Shown here: one piece after another, positions 11,660 to 23,290 of the stretch
Position numbering within the stretch: position 1 is the first letter of the stretch
Layout: each line of letters begins with the position of its first letter
Source: Lepidodermella squamata
Taxonomy: Eukaryota; Gastrotricha
Assembly (NCBI GenBank): GCA_047495785.1
Contig: JBLDXI010000013.1
Span: forward strand, 496,001 to 560,000
Reading direction: 5' to 3'
Length of the DNA: 64,000 bases
Program-made: the position numbers and the translations under genes
Notes under the pieces: model-generated
Told to the model about the DNA's origin: nothing
The model's input: the letters and a program-made list of their open reading frames with translations, nothing else
Database searches by the model: none

Positions 11660-13074
11660 ATGGATCGCAGATTTTTGTTAGCTGTTCTGTTGGTGGCGGC
11701 CGACATCCGGCAATCGGTTCAACAGCAAACCGATTCGCCTCCAGCCGGCGGTAATATGCAACAAATGGGGCAACAGCCACTTGGTCAGCCTACTGACGCA
11801 AGTGGCAACGACGACCCGATGGCCCAGCGTGGAATAGGAGGCGGTTTCACTCGAAAACGCTGCTTGCCTGGGCAAGTTTTCTGCTTTGAAACAATGAGCT
11901 GCATCTCAGTGAGCCGAAATCCGAAGGTACAACGCCAAGCTGCCATGATTTCTGCCGCGCTTGAGGATGATGGCTCGCCAGTCAAAAATTGCCCACCGAA
12001 TGAAATTTTCTGCTTCGAAACTGGCCTATGCCGCCAGAGACCGAATTTTGCGCAAGGAGGGCCATCCAAAACAGCAACGGGCAATTCAAATAAAATAAGA
12101 AGACGCCGAGTCAGTTTGATTGGTTATGCAACTTTCCAGGTCGATTACGCCTCGGTCGTGGGAGACGAGCAGCGAAAGGAATCCCTGAAAACAAGTTTCA
12201 CCCGGCAGCTTTCTGTACAACTTGACATCCCGGTTGTACAAATTGTTGTCATCGCTATTCGCCGGGGTTCCATTGTTGTTGATTTTAACGTAACCCAAAA
12301 CTCAACCGTATCCCCAGTTGACGACGATACGCTGATCCAAAATTTCAAGCAAGATGTGTCAAACGTAACTTGTTTTGATATCAACTGGTAATTTATTGTT
12401 AATTCATTTATTATTATTAACAGGGGTTGGATAATATTTACGTTGACAATGGAGAAGATGTAGTGCTGACAGTGAGCACTTATCGATTTGGAGAGAGTTA
12501 CCTGCACAACGATGGCGAAGTCGCGACAAACGATACGACGACGCAGGTTTCAGAGAAAGCTAACTCGTGGATGAGCGTATTCAGTGAAATATGGTTTTGG
12601 GTGGTTATCGGTGTGCTAGCTCTCGCTATTCTCATCGTTCTCATCGTCTCCATCTACTGTTGTTGCTGCCGTAAGAGAGAACAGCACGTCAAGGTGGTCC
12701 CTGCCTCTGCAAAACCGGCCAATAATACCGTTAGCGTGACGATCAGCTATCAGCCGCCGTATGATCCGAACCTACCAGGGGGACCCAACCCTGCGTTCAA
12801 CGGCAACTACGGCATTGCAGGCCAACCGAACAAGGCTTGGTCCCCGCCACCAGCCTACGATAAGCCGAAAACACCACAACCAAAACTTGGCGGCAGACAG
12901 CAGACAGAGGTTCCACCGGATGACGATGATATTTACGACAACGCTGGAACTAACGCCGTCGGATTACAACCCGAGTACGCTACATCGTTCAAACCCGGTG
13001 CGGGAAGCGCGTACAGCGGCAGTGCTAGAATGGCGAAAGTTAACGAGTCGCCCATTCCTGGTTCGACTATCTGA
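11660..13074 (+). CDS. Novel single-pass membrane protein with paired FCFET cysteine motifs
   Basis: Two exons, 11660-12364 and 12424-13074 (intron 59 nt), give 451 residues. I chose the ATG at 11660 rather than the longer open frame from 11609 because it starts a signal peptide. The ectodomain carries two copies of a short cysteine module, C-x6-FCFETxxC, at residues about 68-81 and 111-124. A region at about 150-260 follows whose strand pattern resembles an SEA-like domain. A transmembrane helix lies at about 292-313, followed by a CCCC cluster that could be palmitoylated. The tail holds PPAY and PPYD motifs, possible WW-domain or ESCRT ligands, and an acidic DDDDIYD stretch. I recognise no family. 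AATAAA at 13305 fits its 3' end. Confidence 0.8.
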
Positions 13075-13304
13075 AGAAGAGCCGACCCCAGCCATACTAA
13101 ATCAGACTTTGGAAACTTTATAGAGCAAGTGTTTATCTGGAACATAATTGAAGAAACCATTATTTACCAGTATATCAAAATGAGATATGTCGTGATGAAG
13201 ATGTTCGATTTCAACTAAAAATGTTAACTACTACAACATTAAACACTATTTGTCAGCACGATATTGAGGCTATAATGCCTGTTGGATTGTTTATGCGCTC
13301 GGTA

Positions 13305-13310
13305 AATAAA
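13305..13310 (+). promoter_or_regulatory. Poly(A) signal of the FCFET-motif gene
   Basis: AATAAA lies 230 nt after the stop codon of the preceding gene. Confidence 0.6.
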
Positions 13311-14052
13311 AAGTAGGTTCCACGCCAAGGATGTTGTTGCGCTTTGTTCGAGCCCCTTCAGCGGTCGATGATTACTCGAAGCCGGAAAGCCGTAGTGCGG
13401 CATCGCTTCTTCGGCAGATCTCCGATGCTCAACTAACAAACAGTTTTAATGTGTGTGAAAATACGCAGACTTTCCCTCGCAACAAACCCGCCTTAATATA
13501 ACTACATGCCGGCGAGAGGCTGCTGTCTTTATACCTGGCGCTATTATTGCTATTATGATATCAACTATATTTCGAAACAATTTTGCTTCCCATTGAAAAA
13601 TAGCCGTTCATCAGCGCTCATTCTGCACCGGTAGCAGCCGTGTTTTCGACTTGATTTTTCGCGTATTATTTACCTAGCAATCGCTACAACCGCATTTATA
13701 TGCTAAAAAATCACACTGATTTCTATTCAAAAAATTTATGGCAGCGCGTGATTTTGTTTTCATCAGAGCAATTTAAAACCCGCCGCGTCATTCAGTCACG
13801 TGTTTCCGATTATTTAGGTCATCCGAGGCGCCCATTCGTAAATAAAATTTTCGGCCCAAGTAGAACGATACAATAGCAAGCAGCTCTCACGGTCCAGCAG
13901 TGCGAAATTGCTGCGTCATTTGTCGCTCAATTTATTTACGGAAGAGCAATATTATGCCGGTGCCGCGAAAATTGCAAAGATATTGTCGCTCATTTCTTTA
14001 TTAGATATACTCGTTTATTTATTCTGATGAATCTTGGTTTTTTTCAAACATC
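13311..14052. other. Intergenic region upstream of the class A GPCR
   Basis: No coding exon or RNA gene is visible. Confidence 0.5.
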
Positions 14053-16056
14053 ATGATTGCTTTCTATTTATGTTTAATGGTAGTGGTCAATAAAATTTCG
14101 TCAGCTACAGTTAATATGACAGCAAATACAACAAGTCTAATAAGCGATGGAATTCTTCCTTTTCCCGACAACGCATCAGCCCAAAATAACTCCTACATCA
14201 CTGAGGTATGTTTAGAGACGGATTAGAGTAAAAATCAGCAATACAAGACCCTGTTGGTAGAATTTCAAAGATCAGTACGTGGCGTGGATGGACTCAGTAG
14301 CATCCGCTCGGTGGAAAGACGACTACAGCATAATTTGGTGGGTTGGAATAATTCCGTGCCTCGCAGCCATAGCGTCGATTGGAAAGTAAATCATGATAGC
14401 TAGTAAGAAGACGTCATGATTCATTCTTCGCTCATTGCATAGTATAATCGTTTTGCTGGTTGCCTCGACTTCGCGGCAGTTTCGAACTGTCTCTTGCATT
14501 TTTCTCACCAATCTCGCAGCAATCGACGTTATCTCGACGCTAGTCATCGTTCCATTTCGGGTAAAATCAGATTACTATTTTAAATTCATTTTCAAAGCTT
14601 CTTCACAGATTCTAGAAATTTTCATCATCAGATTTCCGTTCAAGCAATACGCTATTTGCAAACTCGTTTACGTCGTCAGGGAGGCACTTTACATAGCTTA
14701 CGTCCAGACCTTCATCCTTATTGCGGTTGAACGTTATATAGTCGTCGTGTACCCGATGAAAGCAACCCAAATCTGCACGAAACAGCGAGCTAGACTCAGT
14801 GTTTTAGGTGTCTGGATTATTGCTTGCATTCTTGCATTTCCAACCTGGTTTCAAATCGTGAGTATAATTTGTATATATTATATGCAAATTTATTTATGTT
14901 TCTTTCTTTTTCACAGAGCTTGATTGGAGTTGAAGAAGAGTGGCCGGTGTGCACGCGAAACATCATCCGAAAGAACTACCCGCCTGATTTGAATATAGAG
15001 TTGTGGCGTAAAAGCCATGAGATGTACTCGCTATTCGTTCTCTACGTCATACCGCTCGTTGCCTTGATCGTATTTTATAGGTATTTTATAGCGCATAAAA
15101 TACAATCAATTTTGTGTTCGAAATAATTGAGCTTGATTTGTGTAGTGTTGTAGCCGTCTCACTTTACCGAAGTATCTTAGCTTCTCAGCAGATGACGCAA
15201 CATGGCAGCGTGAAAACAATCAGCTCAGTCCAAAGTTTCAAGCTTGGCAGCCAGTCGAGTGCCATCTCAAGCCAGCAAAACCAACATCCCCCACGCAAAG
15301 CTATTCCTGATTTGCAACGGGAAAGAGTTTTGGTACTGTCATTTTCTCTTGAACATTTTGATTGCAACATTTATTTGAATTTACTAGGTCTTAAGGATGT
15401 GCGTGGTTTTGGTTGCGTTTTTCGGCATTTGCCAAGGTCCCTGGCGCATTCATTACTGGCTGAACGTTGTTAATCCATCAGCTATTCCTGGATATATCAA
15501 TCAAAAATTATCGGCACCTCTGTTCGCTCTGTGCGTTTTAAATTCAGCAGTCAACCCTCTGATTTACGGCTTCATGTCGCGAAATTTTCGCCATGCCTTC
15601 GTGGTGATCATCGCGCATTGGTGCCTGGTGCCGATCGGCGTCTACAACCGCAGCTTCAAAGGATGGCATCATCGCGATGGCAAACAGCAAAAAGGACCGG
15701 GAAATGCGACAAATCGGCAGGTTAAAAGATTGGCTCAATCGTCGACCTCAAAGGAACCCCACGTAGAAGAAATAGCCGCCGGGTCGCTCATTAAGGTGGC
15801 TGATGCTCAACTGGGTGAACACGCGCACATATTTCAAAAACACCATCGAGACGGCCAAGAAAGCGGCAATTATTCGCGTTACACTGCCGACACTTCCTCG
15901 AATTGTCAAAGCGAACTGAGGAAAGCGGACGCGGCCGTTATCATGTGCGATGAATTCAGCCACACTGGAACTTCGAGCGAAGTCCAAGCGCTGAATCTCG
16001 AAGAGCCCAGCAACCCAGGTTCGGGTAACACAGCCTCAACCGACCCGGAAAATTAA
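14053..16056 (+). CDS. Class A (rhodopsin-type) GPCR, probably peptide-activated
   Basis: Seven exons: 14053-14205, 14261-14385, 14443-14560, 14609-14857, 14917-15080, 15146-15332, 15388-16056, giving 554 residues. Exon 1 has a hydrophobic leader and several N-glycosylation sites. Seven hydrophobic segments follow, with SIGN in TM1, NLAAID in TM2, a TM3 cysteine (AICKLV) and ERY at the TM3 end. A second extracellular cysteine (WPVCTRN) and NPLIYGF in TM7 complete the pattern. TM6 reads CQGP where CWxP is usual, so the toggle tryptophan is glutamine. The C-terminal tail is long and hydrophilic. The 48-nt intron 3 (14561-14608) is frame-neutral and stop-free, so its removal rests on alignment to other receptors. 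The ligand cannot be inferred; the overall pattern is of neuropeptide receptors. Confidence 0.85.
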
Positions 16057-16324
16057 AAACTATCGGCTTGTTTTTCATTCCTGATGAACTTTCGTAGTGA
16101 TCTTAGCGGTTGCTGTCTTGGTTTGTTTGGTTTGATTAGGATAATAAAAGTCGTGCAAAATTGCTTTTATTAAAAGTTTCAAAAAAATTCGATGAAAGCT
16201 TAAATTTCGAAAATTCCATGACAGAGAGATAGTACAGAGATAGCACATGCAGCTGAGAGAAGACACTAAAATTAGCCTTATAATAATATTATTGTTGTAA
16301 GCAATGTTTGTTGTACACCGATTA

Positions 16325-17026
16325 TCATCGCCTGCTGAATCCTAACGAGCCACCGCCGCTTTGCGTCTGCGTAACTGTGGCGCCGCTCGATGCGAAGGAA
16401 TCGGAAGCGGCGAAATCGCCCGGCGCAGCCAAAGCAGCCGCCTTGTAATCAGACCGCAGTCGGTGCAGCTGGTCGAGCGCACCGGCTAGATAGGGTCTGA
16501 ATAAACGCAGCTCGAGGCGGGTGATGTTGTTGAGCTTGGCGTGGGTCGAAGTGCTCTTCAAGAACAAATCGATACTGGACCTCAGTTTCGAAAAACGAGC
16601 GTCGAAGAGATCTTTAACAGCCGTGCGAATGTTGCCATGATTCGAAATATCATCCTCGGCGCTGGAAAAAAATCAACCCATTAAATCTATGTAAATTTCT
16701 CAACTAGTCGAAACAAACTGGGCAAGTAAAAGCTTGGCGACTTCAAAGTAGTAAGGACTAGGCATTGGCGTGAGAAGTGGACTGTCTGTTTCTTCTTTCA
16801 GCTTACCAGCCAAGAATTCTTCATTCAACCATTCTGGAGCCATGATTCGGCAGCGGTTCATGGTTTTCAGGTGGAGGGCCACCCATAGTGGAACTGCAAC
16901 AGGTAGACCGGCTTGAAATGGCCCCAAATCACCAGTTATGAGATGGACAACGTCTTCGGAGAAATTTGGCACAACCGTCACCTTCTCTGTATCTTCAGCC
17001 AGAAACTCAATCTCCCCAAAATCCAT
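16325..17026 (-). CDS. GINS2: DNA replication complex GINS subunit PSF2
   Basis: PSF2 is part of the GINS tetramer within the CMG replicative helicase and acts at nuclear replication forks. Two exons, 17026-16719 and 16661-16325 (57-nt intron), give 214 residues (about 185 in vertebrates). Conserved parts are FLAED near the N-terminus, PNFSEDVVHLITGDLGPF, LPVAVPLWVA, the TPMPSPYY motif and NIRTAVKDLFDARFSKL after the splice. The C-terminal extension is rich in alanine, serine and glycine and is not conserved. The start is preceded on this strand by a pyrimidine run ending TTAG, a splice or trans-splice acceptor. It lies 277 nt downstream of the TEX264-like gene in the same orientation. Confidence 0.95.
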
Positions 17027-17303
17027 TTCAAACTAAATTTCGCCTAATAGAAAAAAATCAGGTGAAATAAGTTGACTACGTTTATTTTGTTAAATATTTC
17101 TCACAACAGTTGAAATTAAAGCAACCAAGTAGAATCATTAACCTTGTTGGATGGTAATGCAAAGTATCAAAATAAATAATAAGAAAGAGACCAGAACGAG
17201 TAAAAGCACTAAATAATCAGAGTGATAGTTCATCCAAACGATGAGCAAAATTAATAACTCTCAATATATGGGCCATTAAAACAAAGACAAAAGACCGTCA
17301 CTT

Positions 17304-18450
17304 TCAGGCACGTTCAATTGCATTTTTGACTTTTTTGGCAGAATAATCTGGTTGTTGGGGCTCTTCATTTGCATATGGGTCCCACGGCGTCATAATCGCA
17401 TTCATATTTTTGTACGGCAACGGCGGTGCGCCCAGGATGCCTCCACTTTCGGGCAGCGGTATGGGCGGTGGCAGCGGGCACGTCATCTCCGGAGGCAGAC
17501 GCGACGTCAAGATGCGACTGTCAGCCATTTCGAGCTCATCAGCAAGAGGCAGGTAGAAAATAGCCGAATTCGGGTCGTAAAACTCGACGATGAGTGGCGA
17601 ACGAGGCGGTTTCAAGTTGAACTGGCGAATAACTTCGCGGCTCGACCCAAGGAAACGAAGCCCGGCGAAGGCAGTTGCCATGCGCGAAACCACCGATTTG
17701 CGCCACGATCTACCAGCGTGGTAACGTAGTCGCAGTGCCGTTTTCAACGGAGGTAGGGTGCAAAACTGGGTGAAGCCAGCGGCTCGCAGTTGGTCGCATA
17801 GCGGCGTGGGATACGTCAGCATAGACTCATGCGGGGCCTCTGAGACAACGACTCCGACGATGTAGCGAACATCGCCTGAGCGAAAGGCGCCAAGCGCTGC
17901 ATTTGTTAGCTCTTCGTCATCCTTCAGCGCAACATTTTCATCATCGTACGGATCGGCGTGTTTCTGGCTGTGGTCTCCCTCCTTCGAGATGGGCGGTCTC
18001 CAAACTGTGAAAAATCGTTAGTATTCAAAAACACCGCAAAAATTTAAAAATACCATAGCGACACAGTGCAATGACGCGAACGCCATGTTTTACTGCGAAC
18101 GAGTTCGCATGACTGCCTAGAATGCCCAGGAAAGGTCGATTGGGCGCCGGGGCGACCTTGAATTGTTGATGTGGCGCAATGCCAGATTCGGCCGTAATCT
18201 CCTGAGGTAGCGATGATTCGTCAGCAGGCATGAGGATCGGGCGATAGGCGAATAGAACAGCGTTTTGCACGAAATTTGACTGGTCAGCATCGTTGAAGGA
18301 ATGCCGGTTGTCGACGATTTCGATGACGAGTTTTGAAAACACACGGAAATACAGCAAAATCCCGAGTCCGATGAGGGCGAAAATGCCCAGAGCAGTTAAC
18401 GCAACGTAAAATGACATGTCTTCGCCGTAGTTAGCAGATGAATCACTCAA
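17304..18450 (-). CDS. TEX264: TEX264-like ER membrane protein (GyrI-like domain)
   Basis: TEX264 is a single-pass ER protein; in vertebrates it is an ER-phagy receptor and a cofactor for repair of DNA-protein crosslinks. Two exons, 18450-18054 and 18004-17304, give 365 residues (313 in human). An N-terminal transmembrane segment (around residues 12-35) precedes a GyrI-like region. That region includes VRYIVGVVVSEAP and a segment ending near GFTQFCTLPPLKTA, which align by eye to human TEX264. The tail is proline-rich and ends NAIERA. Unlike the vertebrate protein, I see no clear LC3-interacting motif in the tail; the nearest aromatic-xx-aliphatic match is YLPL inside the folded domain. Identification rests on remembered similarity and is moderate. 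It sits 167 nt after the unknown gene upstream. Confidence 0.7.
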
Positions 18451-18617
18451 ATCAGTTGAATTAGAAATCGGAAAAGAAGAAACACAATTCAGACTACAAA
18501 AGAGAACGAAAGAGCGTGAATGGCTCGGCTTGATCAGCTTCTAGCTTGCTTCTTTCACTCCCTTATCCAAACGTCATAACAGTAATAAATTCCTAAATTT
18601 TCAAAAAATAAAAATTA

Positions 18618-19584
18618 TTAGGATCTTTTTAACATGGAGCAAAGTTGATCGAATTTCGACCCGATTTCACTGAGACTCAACGGAGATTTTTCTTTGATAA
18701 GAGATCCTTGCCAGTCGCTCGATTTTGGGGAAGGCATATTCACAAGTCTAGAAACCTGATTGTCCGTCAAACCCCCCGTAATTACAAAGTCGACTGGAAA
18801 TGTAGATTCACCGCGAGAAATCGCTGCCACTACAAAGAAGTGCACTTTCCCGTTAATAAAAGCCGGTTGAGAGGTCCACTCAACAACATGCGAGCTGTGA
18901 ACGAGGGAAACGCTCGTAATCAATCCAGGATTAGAATCGTTCTTGTCAATGACATCACATGAATTGACGAGGAGAAGAATCCCGTAAATACTCTGCGAGA
19001 CTTGCTTCGAGAAGAGTCCCACAACTTCGAGTGAAAGAGAGCGCGGGGCTGTTTCTGGTTCAAATTTGTCGACCGGCTCATCGCTTGCAATTAACGCTTT
19101 CGCTAGTGATAGATCAAACGCTCGAGTTTCATCGGTTAAGCGCTCGCGAATTATGGTATTGACACGGGACGATTCTAAGATTTGCTTCTCCAAAGACTAT
19201 CAATTGAAAAAATTGTCATCGGATACAATTTATTCTAAATTTAATTCACCTTGGTAGCCGTAAAACTGGATTTTTCATTCATTAAATTTCTAACAGAGTC
19301 TAAGAAACAACAAGAACAAGTCATAAAAGCTTTTTATTTACCAAATTTCTTCTGATCGTTAAAGCAGATAAAATCTTCATCTTAAAAAGGCCACTGTTAA
19401 GTGCAGTGGTGACACACTTACGTCTCTTGCATGCCATCAGATTATTATTTAATAAAAGAGGAAGCAGTAAATGTGGCCCGCTGGCCAAATAATACCTAAG
19501 CGAGTGCACCAGTCCCTTCGTTTCTGTAAGATAGCATACAAAATATGAATGAGTGAGTAAAATGGCGAGTAGCAGTTTTAACAT
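18618..19584 (-). CDS. Unrecognised protein with N-terminal hydrophobic segment
   Basis: Three exons, 19584-19422, 19299-19250 and 19196-18618, give 263 residues in one open frame. The first donor is a strong GTAAGTG; the introns are 122 and 53 nt. The N-terminus is hydrophobic (MLKLLLAILL) and could be a signal peptide or part of a helical domain. A second leucine-rich stretch follows (HLLLPLLLNNNL). The rest is soluble, mixed alpha/beta in character, ending in CSMLKRS. I recognise no family. The exon 2 to 3 join is well supported; the first exon is less certain, and a shorter start at 19282 (203 residues) is possible. It lies between the RhoGAP gene and TEX264 in the same orientation, so it may share a transcript with them. 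Confidence 0.6.
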
Positions 19585-19848
19585 GTATAAAATGGCCCGA
19601 TTTGAAAGAAAACAGCAATTTCAGTCAGCTCTTACAAAAAGGAACAGTAGAAATCAGAACAAGAACTCCCGTAACCCGAGCGTTTCGCGTTGGCACGTCG
19701 ACAATATCCAAGACACGTTGTTCAGATTACAGCGTACAACAAACAGATACAAATAAAGAAGTTTTCAGCACTAATACTGCATCAAGAAATGCGTTAGTCT
19801 TTGTACACAACAGAAGTATATTTGGAATTTGTAAACATACATTTTTCG

Positions 19849-22800
19849 TTATTGCTTTTTGGCTTCTGAAGATTTACAGTTGACATGGTCAGGCGATAAC
19901 AAAGTAAAATAAAAATAACTCAACAACCGATCGCGCACTTGATCGTTTAGAACGTGAATAGCGTGGAATGTCAATTTTGTTTGAACGTCGTCAGAAGAAT
20001 GCGATTTTGATCGACTGGCTATTACAAGACCAGAAGTCCCAGATCCAGCGGGTCCATTTGTTCGATGGACACCGTAAACGCCTGCAATATCAGCCAGATT
20101 AACACCCAGCTTGACTCTACCCTGCGAAGGGAGACGATGGGACTGAATGTGCGATAGGGCCGTAGAGAAGAACGATTTGAACGAGCCTCCGTGGCGACCC
20201 GGGGCGCTCGATGATGCCGAAGAGCCACTCCGGCTTACGCCTTTCGTTGACTTCGGCTCGTCCGATGCACCGATTAAGGCTGACGGGGCAGCTTTCATCG
20301 ACTTGACCACAACTTCCGAATCGTTCAAATACAACCAATGCTTCAATTTCGCGGAGTTTTCCGTAAAACTATCCTGCGACCAGGGCCCTGCATAACTGCA
20401 GGGTATCGATGTTTTAAATGAAACGATTGACTCAGTTTCGATCTGACCACCAGCACCACCGCAGTCCGTCATATCATACAATGAACTGTCTTCATTTTCA
20501 AGCGGCGCTGCTTCAAGCACCAATTTACAATCACGCCGCAAATTTTCGGGTTCCAGCGAGGCCCATGAGCAACATATGTCGAGTAACCGAGTTAGCGGGC
20601 TCAATGGTCTACGTAATGACCCACCGGCTAGGTATTCCCAAACAGCTAAATCACCGGAACAGTTTGCGATGCCTTCATCAACCAAGCTCAGCTGGTTGAT
20701 CAAGTCAAGAGCAGATAGACGTGGTGCAATATGAACGGCGTGGCTCGACCGTCGTCTATCATTCAGCAGCTTCGCATCCCCGACAATCGACACCGGTTTA
20801 GTTTTGCCCTGGTTGGTTCCCGATAGGTCAACCTCCACCTGTAATGTTATTTCACCGGCTTGCTTATGCTGCTGCGGTTGTAGGTGAAGTCGAACAGCGA
20901 TGTCTTGAACATGAGCGTCCCGCCTGACACTTTCTGGCATGGCGTCGAGCGGGCAAATGCTGTCCATCTCGGACAGCAAGTCGATGACAACTCCGATCGC
21001 CCCAGCGACTACAGATTTCCCGTGGGGAAGGACATCGGCCAGCCTAAGCGTGTTTTCATTTCGCTTATTGTCACCAATTTCGTTGGACAGTGGTGCCGTT
21101 TGTGAACACATTAAGGTTGGACCCCAGCTTGCAGCGAGAGCGAGAAAATTCATTCGATTTTGCGCCTCGAGGGCGGCTACTGTTCGCAAATGAAGCAACA
21201 TAGCTTGCAGGGTGCGGCGAGCCACTGGATGAAGCATCGAGAATGCTCTTCGATATTCAGAGAGGCGCGCTTCGACTCCAAATCTATTATAGTGAGCCCC
21301 GATCCAGGCGGTCGCCAGCGATCGGTCAGCCTCTTCGTCTACCCCGGTGAGTAGCAAAGGGCAATCGAGAGATTGAAAGAACTTCTTCAAAGTAGAAACA
21401 ATGTCGTGAGGCGAAATCATGTCACCATCTTTTGTCAGCGCTTCGAATCTAACGCTCCACGGGTCGCGTCGGAAAAGAGTTTGAAGGTCATTGGATACCC
21501 TCACTCGGCCGGCTTGCCGATGCAAACCCTCGGCTGTCAGACAACTTAGAGTCAGATGGGATAGAATTCTATCAACAATTGCCGGTAAGTCTGATTCGGA
21601 CATTCGTTGTTCAGCTAAGCAGCGAGACGACGCAGACATTTCATGAATCAAGTTGTCAAGAAGAGCTTGCCACGCGCCAAAATGAACGGTGCATGGTTCG
21701 CAGCCGGGCAACGAACAAGCGCACGTTGAGGTGGAAGCACACGCACAGGCCGGTCGGATATACAACGACGAATTCGTGCTAGTTCCAAATCGCAGGTAAA
21801 ACAACCGACTTCCATCTCCATCGCCGGCGGATTCTTGGCGCAATTCTCGAATGTAACGCAAATCAATCGAATGTTCTACAGCTGGTTTAGCTGAGTAATC
21901 AGAACAAGCGCCGTCAGATTTCGGTCGAACCACAATCAAATGCCGAGATTCAGTAATTATTGCGTAAGATGGAACCCAAGGTAGCAGGGACTGCTGTCGG
22001 AACATAACTCTTCCAACGCATAAAACACCACTCGATGTCCCTAAATTAGCAGAAGCAAGAATTGTCGAACTATAGACGTCGAGAGTTTTTGCTATGCATG
22101 TCACCATTGCAATAGCCGCTTGGTTAGAAGCACAAGCATAAGTGAAAGGTGATTCTCTCGCAAACTGATTCGATGGAAGGGTAGCCAGTGTGATGGTATG
22201 GCGATTTTTAACATCGACATTCACGCGCAACAAATCGGTTGCCAGCATTCTGCGGTGAATGTTATGATTATGGTGAACTTCAGTCGTTCCGCTAACAGTT
22301 CGATAGCTTTTGTCACTGCTTCCCGTGAGCCAACATATAGAGCCATCTTGCCGATCAACGGAAATGCGGACTGCCTGCCCTTTACGTAACGATACGACAG
22401 AAAATTCTTCACATATATGATCATCTTCGGCAGCGCCGCCGTCGTCATTCAACTCAGGGTCCTCTTTCATTGTCTCCGGAACTAAGATAGATTCCGATTT
22501 GGAACTTGTATTAAGTAAAATCGAATCAGAAAAGCGCCTGTCCGATGGCGATGGAGTAACGCCAAAAAGGGACAGGAAATCGCGATCCATTTCGTTCATT
22601 GGTGTAAGAGGAGTAACTGCAGCATTTGATTTCTTTTTACGTAGGCTAGAGTGAGCCGACATAGCGTCGTGAGATGGTTGACCAATATCGACAAGCAACC
22701 GAGTAGGAGCGGGAGATGCAGAATTCAAACGGGATAGCACAATTGAAGCTCTGTGGGCGAGATTGCTCGACATGAAAGATAGAGAGGCCGATTCAATTGG

Positions 22801-23290
22801 AGGTGATCCGGAATCTGTTGATTGAGGTAAAGGACGAGCTCCTAGGGGCAAAGAACTACCAAATTCTCTGGCCATTAGCCAAGCAACAAGCTCTTGCTGC
22901 CAAGGAGCGCCAGGGCTAAATTCTTCATATATTTGAGAGGATTCCGGATTTTCATTGCCACTGTCGTTGCTAGCACAATTGGTTGGCAATTCATAACTGA
23001 CATCGTCTTTTTTAACTTGATCATAATCGTTAGGTAGATCTTCTTTTTGATGGCTCCATTCAGCGCTTAAAATGGAGTTTGCGCCTTCCGGTCCGGATGG
23101 AGTGACATTTTCGTTGTGCGTCGGTGATTTGTCAAGCTCGGAAACTTGCTCCTTAAAAGTTGACACGGCCTAATTACCAAATTTTTTAATTGCAAAGAAA
23201 TAGCAATGCTTTGCTAACGCATACCTTTTGTTTTGATTTCCTTGGGGTAGGGACGGGTGTCTGCGTTGGCGGAATCGACAGCTCTGACAT
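19849..23290 (-). CDS. RhoGAP-domain protein with PH-like and RA-like regions
   Basis: Two exons, 23290-23225 and 23169-19849 (55-nt intron), give 1128 residues; nearly all of the protein is one uninterrupted exon. The short first exon is proline-rich (PPTQTPVPTPRK). Residues about 545-715 form a RhoGAP domain. The arginine finger is in EGLHRQAG (R near 573), and NRMNFLALAASWGPTLM matches the conserved asparagine helix. An upstream region of strands ending in a tryptophan helix looks PH-like. Downstream, a ubiquitin-like RA-type segment and a second PH-like segment follow, as in ARAP proteins, but I see no ArfGAP zinc finger. It should inactivate Rho-family GTPases near membranes. The ARAP relationship is inference; an ARHGAP of another subgroup is possible. 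Confidence 0.75.
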
